From positions 1 to 5,955 of the forward strand of contig JBEPWQ010000252.1 of NCBI GenBank assembly GCA_041642315.1: 5,955 nucleotides of DNA, written 5' to 3'. The notes beneath the pieces are model-generated. The model saw only the letters and a program-made list of their open reading frames with translations. It was not told the DNA's origin and did not search any database. Below, piece by piece: positions 1-5,955 of the stretch. This stretch comes from JAABSQ01 sp041642315. GTDB lineage: Bacteria > Desulfobacterota > Desulfobacteria > Desulfobacterales > Desulfococcaceae. The translations under genes and the position numbers were made by a program. Positions within the stretch are counted from its first letter, which is position 1, and every line of letters begins with the position of its first letter.

Positions 1-1
1 T

Positions 2-419
2 TCTTCAGAAGAGCGGGTGAAGGAGCGTCAAAAACGAATGGAGAAACGGTTGCGCCGGTGGATATCCCGGCTGACGTCTGAGCAGAGGGCGCTGGTGGCC
101 GCCTGGAGCGAGGCCTTTGAACCGATGGCCGAAGACCGGCTGGCCTTTCGAAAACGGGTTCAGAATGCATTTCGTCAGGTACTCACCCGCCGACACCAGG
201 ACGACTTTGTACCGGCATTCACTTACCTGCTGACCCATTTTCGGGAATTGCGAAGCCGCGCCTATCAAAGCAAAATGGAGGCCAATACCCGGCGGACGAT
301 AGACCTCCTGGTCCGGCTGGAACGGTCGCTGAGCCCGTCCCAGCGCGACCATCTGCTGGACCGGCTGGCCTCCTATTCAAAGACCTTTGCGGAATTGAGC
401 TGCGGTCCGGAACCCGCGG

Positions 420-445
<26 letters not shown>
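2..445 (+). CDS. DUF6279-like protein, C-terminal part (5' end cut by window)
   Basis: The reading frame is open to the left edge, and the first in-frame start-like codon (GTG at 17) has no reason to be the real start, so I read this as the C-terminal part of a longer gene. About 147 residues are visible. They are helical and rich in Arg and Glu. The pattern RMEKRLRRW, then LTSEQRALVAAW, then about 70 residues later LSPSQRDHLLDRL matches my recollection of the C-terminal half of DUF6279 proteins, which are usually exported lipoproteins of nearly 300 residues carrying repeated L-T-x-E-Q-R helices. The lipobox and signal peptide would lie outside the window. Biochemical function is unknown for the family. 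The gene converges on ettA, and its last 26 bp, including the stop, overlap the ettA 3' end. The family call is from memory of motifs and could be wrong, but coding status is well supported by length and composition. Confidence 0.72.
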
Positions 446-2099
<1,654 letters not shown>

Positions 2100-2108
2100 G
2101 ATGTCTAT

Positions 2109-2112
2109 CTCC
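2109..2112 (-). promoter_or_regulatory. Shine-Dalgarno GGAG deciding the ettA start
   Basis: On the minus strand GGAG lies 9 bases before the GTG at 2099-2097. The upstream ATG at 2117-2115 is preceded by a T/A/C-rich stretch with no purine-rich site. The GTG start gives MSNDPNKIIYSM, which fits my memory of how related EttA proteins begin. The start choice is therefore an inference from the site plus remembered homologs. Confidence 0.6.
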
Positions 2113-2148
2113 GTCATTTATTTGGGTAGGTTGAATCGGTGTACCGGA

Positions 2149-2739
2149 CTACTCCCAGGTAACTATGAAGCGGTTCCGAATGCGTCGGGGGATGAGGGCG
2201 GCGGTCCCGCTGTCGATCTTCACCTGAGACAGGTCGGCACCGCGAAGGCGGATTCCCGAAAGAAGTGCGCCGGACAGATCCGCGCCCCGCAGGTTCGCGT
2301 GGCGCAGATCGGCTTTGCGAAGATCGGCGCCGCCGAGATCGGCGCCCCGCAAATCGGCATACCGGAGATCCGCCCATCTGAAATCGGAATTCCGCAGATC
2401 GGCCTGGCGAAGGTCGCATCGGCGCAGCCCCCCTTTTCTGATATCGGCCCGGCGAAGATCTGCGCTGCCGAGAACGGCCTCTTGCAGATCGATGGCCCGC
2501 AGGTCGGCCTGACGAAGATCAGCTCTCCACAAAATGGCTTTGCGTAGATCGGCCTCCAGCAGACCGGCTTCTTGAAGGGAAGCCTTTCGCAGATCCAGCC
2601 GTGTCCCGCTTTTACCGCGGGACTTCAGCCACAGCGCATGGGTTTCCAGGCTCTCCCTGAGGAGCAGACTGTTCATATCGCCATCCATTATGAACCGACG
2701 GATACGGGTGATTGGACTCGGGAAGGCGTTTTTAACCAT
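2149..2739 (-). CDS. Pentapeptide-repeat protein encoded directly downstream of gyrB
   Basis: The protein has up to 196 residues, of which residues 48-177 form 26 consecutive five-residue repeats of the A-D-L-R-x type. The central Leu/Ile/Phe recurs every fifth position from Leu50 to Ile175 without a single slip and without proline. Such repeats fold as a right-handed quadrilateral beta-helix with four repeats per turn, so about 6.5 turns are expected. The preceding segment HALWLKSRGKSGTRLDL resembles the N-terminal cap common in this superfamily. A short basic tail follows, ending RIRNRFIVTWE. There is no signal peptide or membrane helix. The whole chain is net basic by my count. Three starts are possible: ATG 2739 (AAAGGA abuts it, which is poor spacing), ATG 2688, and ATG 2676 (GGATGG ends 4 bases upstream). 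The last would give 175 residues. The start lies only 17 bp after gyrB. Function is unknown; gyrase-binding Qnr, MfpA and AlbG share the fold, but so do many unrelated proteins. Confidence 0.88.
   Translation of the reverse strand: MVKNAFPSPITRIRRFIMDGDMNSLLLRESLETHALWLKSRGKSGTRLDLRKASLQEAGLLEADLRKAILWRADLRQADLRAIDLQEAVLGSADLRRADIRKGGLRRCDLRQADLRNSDFRWADLRYADLRGADLGGADLRKADLRHANLRGADLSGALLSGIRLRGADLSQVKIDSGTAALIPRRIRNRFIVTWE
2209..2598 (-). repeat. Degenerate 15-bp tandem array encoding 26 pentapeptide repeats
   Basis: Twenty-six units of 15 bp encode the beta-helix core of the pentapeptide-repeat protein. The commonest unit is roughly GCC GAT CTG CG(N) plus one variable codon (Ala-Asp-Leu-Arg-x). 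GAT followed by a C-initial Leu codon creates GATC in many units, always at multiples of 15 bp. The variation between units shows an old, diverged array under protein constraint rather than a recent expansion. Confidence 0.85.
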
Positions 2740-2756
2740 TCCTTTGCATACGATTT

Positions 2757-5204
2757 CTAAATATCGAGGGTACTCACCTCCAGGGCATTGGCCTGGATGA
2801 ATTCCCGACGGGGTTCGACCACGTCGCCCATGAGCAGGGTGAAAATGTCGTCGGCCTTTTCGGCATCCTCCACATTGACCTTCAGAAGGGTCCGTTTTTC
2901 CGGATTCATGGTGGTCTCCCAGAGCTGCTCCGGATTCATTTCCCCCAGACCCTTGTACCGCTGTATGCTGATGCCTTTTTTACCCTCTTCCATCAGATAC
3001 CTGAACAGGCCCTTTTTGTCATCGAATTCATCCGGCTTTTCGTCCTTTTCGCCGCTGAAGACCTTAAAAGGCGGCGGGTAGAGGCTGAAGATCTTCTTGG
3101 CCAGGACCACGCACCGCTGAAAATCGGCCGAATGGATAAACCCGCGACTGATATTCACCGACTGAAATTCTTTGGCGGCGGTATCCTCGATCACGGTTTC
3201 GCCCAGGCTTTCATCCGAAGGCCGAACCTTCATTTCATATACCTTCCGCTCCTCGTTCCAAGAGAGGTGGTCCACCTCCCACCCCTTTTTGACCAGGGAA
3301 TCCATGAGAGACTGCATTCGGCTTTCATCCTTCAGGAAATCCTTGTCTTCCACCCCCTCCTGAATCAGCAGCTCCACCATTTCCGGCTGCACCCCGTGCC
3401 GTTCCAGCCGGGAGAGGGTGGTCAGGTATTCGGCCAGATTTCCCATCATCAGAAACAGGTTCTCTTCAGAGATCGTCTTTTCCTCCGGACCGTATATCAC
3501 CCGCTTCATACTGCAGATCCGTTTCAGGATATGTTCGTTGAAATCGGCCTCTTCCTTGAGGTAGATTTCGTTTTTGCCCTTTCCCACGCGGAACAGGGGC
3601 GGCTGGGCGATGTAGAGATACCCTTTTTCGATCACCTCTTTCATTTGGCGATAAAAGAATGTGAGCAGCAGGGTTCGAATATGGGAGCCGTCGACGTCGG
3701 CGTCGGTCATGATCACCACCTTGTGGTACCGGATCTTGTCGATGTCGTACTCTTCCTTGCCCACACCGGTTCCCAGAGCGGTGATGATGTTTTTGATCTC
3801 ATCGCTTCTCAGAATCTTGTCGAACCGGGCCTTTTCGACATTGAGGATCTTTCCCTTGAGGGGCAATATTGCTTGAAATTTCCGGTCCCGGCCCTGTTTG
3901 GCGCTGCCGCCGGCCGAATCCCCCTCCACCAGGAAAAGCTCCCGATGCTCGGGTTCGGACATCTGGCATTCCGCCAGTTTGCCGGGCAGGGTGGCGTCCA
4001 TCAGTGCGCCCTTGCTTCGGGCCAGGTCCCGGGCCCGTTTGGCCGCATCCCGGGCCCGTGCCGCATCCACCGCCTTTGAGATGATCCGTCGGGCCACCCC
4101 CGGATTTTCATCCAGAAAGATGGCCAGCTTTTCGTTCACCAGCGACTCCACCAGCCCCTTGACTTCGCTGTTGCCGAGCTTGGTTTTGGTCTGTCCTTCG
4201 AACTGGGGATCCTTGATGCGAACACTGATGATGGCGGTGAGCCCTTCCCGCACGTCATCGCCGGTGATCTTGGCCTGCAGGTTCTTGGGCAGCCCGCCGT
4301 TGGTGCCGTACTGGTTGAGGGTTCGGGTGAGGGCCGCCTTGAATCCGATGAGGTGAAAGCCGCCCTCGATCGTGTTGATGTTGTTGGCAAAGGAGAGCAT
4401 TTTTTCCTTGAACGAGTCGTTGTACTGAATGGCGATCTCGATCTGGACTTCGCTGCGCTCTCCATGGAAATAAACCGGCTCATGAAGGCCGGTCACCCGC
4501 CGGTTGAGGTATTCGACATATTCGGCCAGCCCGCCCTCGTAGAAAAACTCGTCTTTTTTATCCGCCCGCTCGTCTTCGATGACGATGCGGACCCCTTTGT
4601 TCAAAAAGGCCAGCTCCCGAAGCCGTCGGGTCAGGATTTCGTACTGAAAATCATCCGAGTTCATGATCTCGGTGTCGGGCTTGAAACGGACCTTGGTGCC
4701 CCGAAGCTCGGTCTCCCCCATCACCCTAAGATCGGTGGTTTTCAATCCCCTGGAATAGGTCTGGTGGTATATCTTGCCCTCGGAATAGATCTCCACCTCC
4801 AGAAAAGAGGAGAGGGCGTTGACCACCGAGATTCCCACGCCGTGAAGACCGCCGGATACCTTGTAGGAGTGATCATCGAATTTACCGCCCGCGTGGAGCT
4901 TGCTCAAGACCACCTCCACCGCCGGCACCTTCTCCTTTTCATGGATGCCCACCGGAATTCCCCGGCCGTTGTCCGAGACGCTGACGCTGTTGTCGGTATG
5001 GATGGTGACTTCGATCCGGTCGCAGTATCCGGCCATGGCCTCGTCGATGCTGTTGTCCACCACCTCGTAGACCAGGTGGTGAAGCCCTTCCATATCGACG
5101 TTGCCGATGTACATGGAAGGTCGCTTTCGGACCGCCTCGAGCCCCTCCAGAATCTTGATGTTGTTGGCGCCGTACTGGTTGATTGTATGGATAGCTTCTT
5201 TCAT
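2757..5204 (-). CDS. gyrB: DNA gyrase subunit B
   Basis: GyrB is the ATPase and metal-binding subunit of gyrase (A2B2), which introduces negative supercoils in the cytoplasm. It has 815 residues, close to the 804 of E. coli. The GHKL ATPase domain (about 1-225) keeps the catalytic Glu47, Asn51, Asp78 with NGRGIP, Lys108 in the ATP lid, and Thr170. The transducer domain (about 226-400) has Lys340 in GQTK. The TOPRIM domain has EGDSAGG (427-433) and DADVDG (501-506). A roughly 170-residue insertion, about 555-735, marks the Gram-negative type, followed by IQRYKGLGEMNPEQLWETTM and the ending VEPRREFIQANALEVSTLDI. The quinolone positions equivalent to E. coli Asp426 and Lys447 are unchanged (Asp429, Lys450). 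Ser141 lies where E. coli has Arg136, a coumarin contact. The length and the Gram-negative insertion favour GyrB over ParE, and the dnaN neighbour agrees. The ATG start overlaps the dnaN stop; no strong ribosome site is seen, so translational coupling is likely. Confidence 0.98.
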   Translation of the reverse strand: MKEAIHTINQYGANNIKILEGLEAVRKRPSMYIGNVDMEGLHHLVYEVVDNSIDEAMAGYCDRIEVTIHTDNSVSVSDNGRGIPVGIHEKEKVPAVEVVLSKLHAGGKFDDHSYKVSGGLHGVGISVVNALSSFLEVEIYSEGKIYHQTYSRGLKTTDLRVMGETELRGTKVRFKPDTEIMNSDDFQYEILTRRLRELAFLNKGVRIVIEDERADKKDEFFYEGGLAEYVEYLNRRVTGLHEPVYFHGERSEVQIEIAIQYNDSFKEKMLSFANNINTIEGGFHLIGFKAALTRTLNQYGTNGGLPKNLQAKITGDDVREGLTAIISVRIKDPQFEGQTKTKLGNSEVKGLVESLVNEKLAIFLDENPGVARRIISKAVDAARARDAAKRARDLARSKGALMDATLPGKLAECQMSEPEHRELFLVEGDSAGGSAKQGRDRKFQAILPLKGKILNVEKARFDKILRSDEIKNIITALGTGVGKEEYDIDKIRYHKVVIMTDADVDGSHIRTLLLTFFYRQMKEVIEKGYLYIAQPPLFRVGKGKNEIYLKEEADFNEHILKRICSMKRVIYGPEEKTISEENLFLMMGNLAEYLTTLSRLERHGVQPEMVELLIQEGVEDKDFLKDESRMQSLMDSLVKKGWEVDHLSWNEERKVYEMKVRPSDESLGETVIEDTAAKEFQSVNISRGFIHSADFQRCVVLAKKIFSLYPPPFKVFSGEKDEKPDEFDDKKGLFRYLMEEGKKGISIQRYKGLGEMNPEQLWETTMNPEKRTLLKVNVEDAEKADDIFTLLMGDVVEPRREFIQANALEVSTLDI
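5201..5204 (-). promoter_or_regulatory. ATGA stop-start overlap coupling dnaN and gyrB
   Basis: On the minus strand the gyrB ATG (5204-5202) shares two bases with the dnaN TGA (5203-5201). The bases just upstream, within the final dnaN codons, give only a weak GATGAGAAT. This arrangement normally indicates termination-reinitiation coupling of two genes on one transcript. Confidence 0.85.
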
Positions 5205-5955
5205 ATTCTCATCGGCATGATTATGCTGACAAAGGTTTGATCGTTCTCCCCCCGAACCAGACAGGGCAATTCCCCGTTGCTGATTTTTATCACGACCGTT
5301 TCATTTTCGATCAGGTTGAGGGTGTCGATAAAAAACTTCGGATTGAATGCCGCCTCAATGGGTTCATCTTCGAATGAGATCTCCATTTCCTCCTTGGATT
5401 CCCCGATATCCGGATTGGTGGTGCGAACCAGCAAGCGATTTTGGCCATAACTGAAAATGACCCCTTTGTATTGATCGGAGGATAAAATGGACATCCGCTT
5501 CAACATCATTAAAAATGCCTGCCGGTTGAGTTGAATTTCGCTGCCGTTCCGCTGCAGGAGAAGCTCTTGGTAGCTGGGAAATTCCCCTTCCAGCAGTCGA
5601 ATGGTAATGTTTTCCGATCCTTTTCGAACCACGAAATGATTTTCTTTGAGCCCGATCTGGACCGGTTCATCGGTGTCCAGAAATTTCAGGACTTCATGGA
5701 GCCCCTTTTTCGGGATCAGCACTCCGGATTCCATCGAGGGCTCCTCCCCTTCATAGGGATAATCGGCGGCGGAAAGACGGCTCCCGTCGGTGGACACCAT
5801 GCGCAGGATCTTTCGGTCGTCTGCATGGGTATTCTCAAAATAGATGCCCTCGATGTGCGCGCGGGAGTCATCCACTGCACCGACAATGAACACGGTGCGT
5901 TCAATCATTCGGCTCAAAGAAGCGGAATCCACATCAAAAAATGAGATATCCTCGA
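5201..5955 (-). CDS. dnaN: DNA polymerase III beta sliding clamp, C-terminal two thirds (5' end cut)
   Basis: The beta clamp is the ring that tethers DNA polymerase III to DNA and serves as a hub for other replication and repair proteins. The frame stays open to the right edge; the GTG at 5932 is an internal valine in a DVDSASLSRMIERT context, so I extend the gene beyond the window. About 250 residues are visible, matching roughly E. coli residues 117-366: the middle and C-terminal clamp domains. Landmarks are the start of the middle domain (SLSRMIERTVFIV), TDGSRLS (E. coli TDGHRLA), PKKGLHEVLKFL, the EGEFPSYQELL motif, and the terminal IMPMRI, which forms the peptide-binding pocket (E. coli VMPMRL). 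The N-terminal domain lies outside. The stop overlaps the gyrB start, and no recF lies between them. Confidence 0.97.
   Translation of the reverse strand, partial: EDISFFDVDSASLSRMIERTVFIVGAVDDSRAHIEGIYFENTHADDRKILRMVSTDGSRLSAADYPYEGEEPSMESGVLIPKKGLHEVLKFLDTDEPVQIGLKENHFVVRKGSENITIRLLEGEFPSYQELLLQRNGSEIQLNRQAFLMMLKRMSILSSDQYKGVIFSYGQNRLLVRTTNPDIGESKEEMEISFEDEPIEAAFNPKFFIDTLNLIENETVVIKISNGELPCLVRGENDQTFVSIIMPMRI

Noticed and set aside
5..352. Minus-strand 115-aa frame opposite the DUF6279-like gene
   Set aside because: Proline-rich antisense frame without motifs; the plus-strand frame matches a known family and stays open to the window edge.
2118..2148. Short gap before ettA considered as a terminator or promoter
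   Set aside because: Only a 4-bp stem with a 2-base loop is visible, with no T run and no convincing -10/-35 pair.
2209..2598. Regular 15-bp repeats considered as a CRISPR, satellite or origin iteron array
   Set aside because: No repeat-spacer structure; units diverge as expected from protein constraint and stay in one reading frame.
3132..5240. Plus-strand frames of 315 and 295 aa opposite gyrB
   Set aside because: Both are antisense to conserved GyrB motifs, are His/Val/Leu-rich and show no domain; they are shadows.

Overview
The window reads as bacterial housekeeping chromosome, most likely from a Desulfobacterota (former Deltaproteobacteria, sulfate-reducer-like) genome of moderately high GC. 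That placement is by eye: it rests on the Gram-negative GyrB architecture (815 aa with the C-terminal insertion), the style of the DnaN, GyrB and EttA sequences, and the dnaN-gyrB order without recF. It was not tested by a search.

Layout. Four genes lie head to tail on the minus strand and look like one transcription unit. Read from the right edge leftward they are: the C-terminal two thirds of dnaN (sliding clamp, cut by the window edge); gyrB (complete), whose start overlaps the dnaN stop in an ATGA; a pentapeptide-repeat protein 17 bp after gyrB; and ettA, an ABC-F translation factor, about 30-50 bp further on depending on its start codon. At the left edge a plus-strand gene, the C-terminal part of a DUF6279-type protein, runs convergently into ettA. 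Their 3' ends overlap by 26 bp, under an imperfect hairpin. I see no terminator between the minus-strand genes, and no RNA gene, IS element, CRISPR array or prophage signature. No gene-free stretch is longer than about 50 bases.

How the genes fit together. DnaN holds the replicative polymerase on DNA, and GyrB is the ATPase subunit of the gyrase that removes positive supercoils ahead of the fork. EttA gates initiating ribosomes according to the ATP/ADP ratio. The least expected member is the pentapeptide-repeat protein. The known gyrase-binding proteins Qnr, MfpA and AlbG have the same fold, and here a 26-repeat member sits directly behind gyrB. Its surface is predicted to be an Arg/Asp ladder with net positive charge rather than the acidic surface of a DNA mimic, so a gyrase role is only a hypothesis from position. 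A second point of interest is a serine in GyrB at the position of E. coli Arg136, the coumarin-contact residue.
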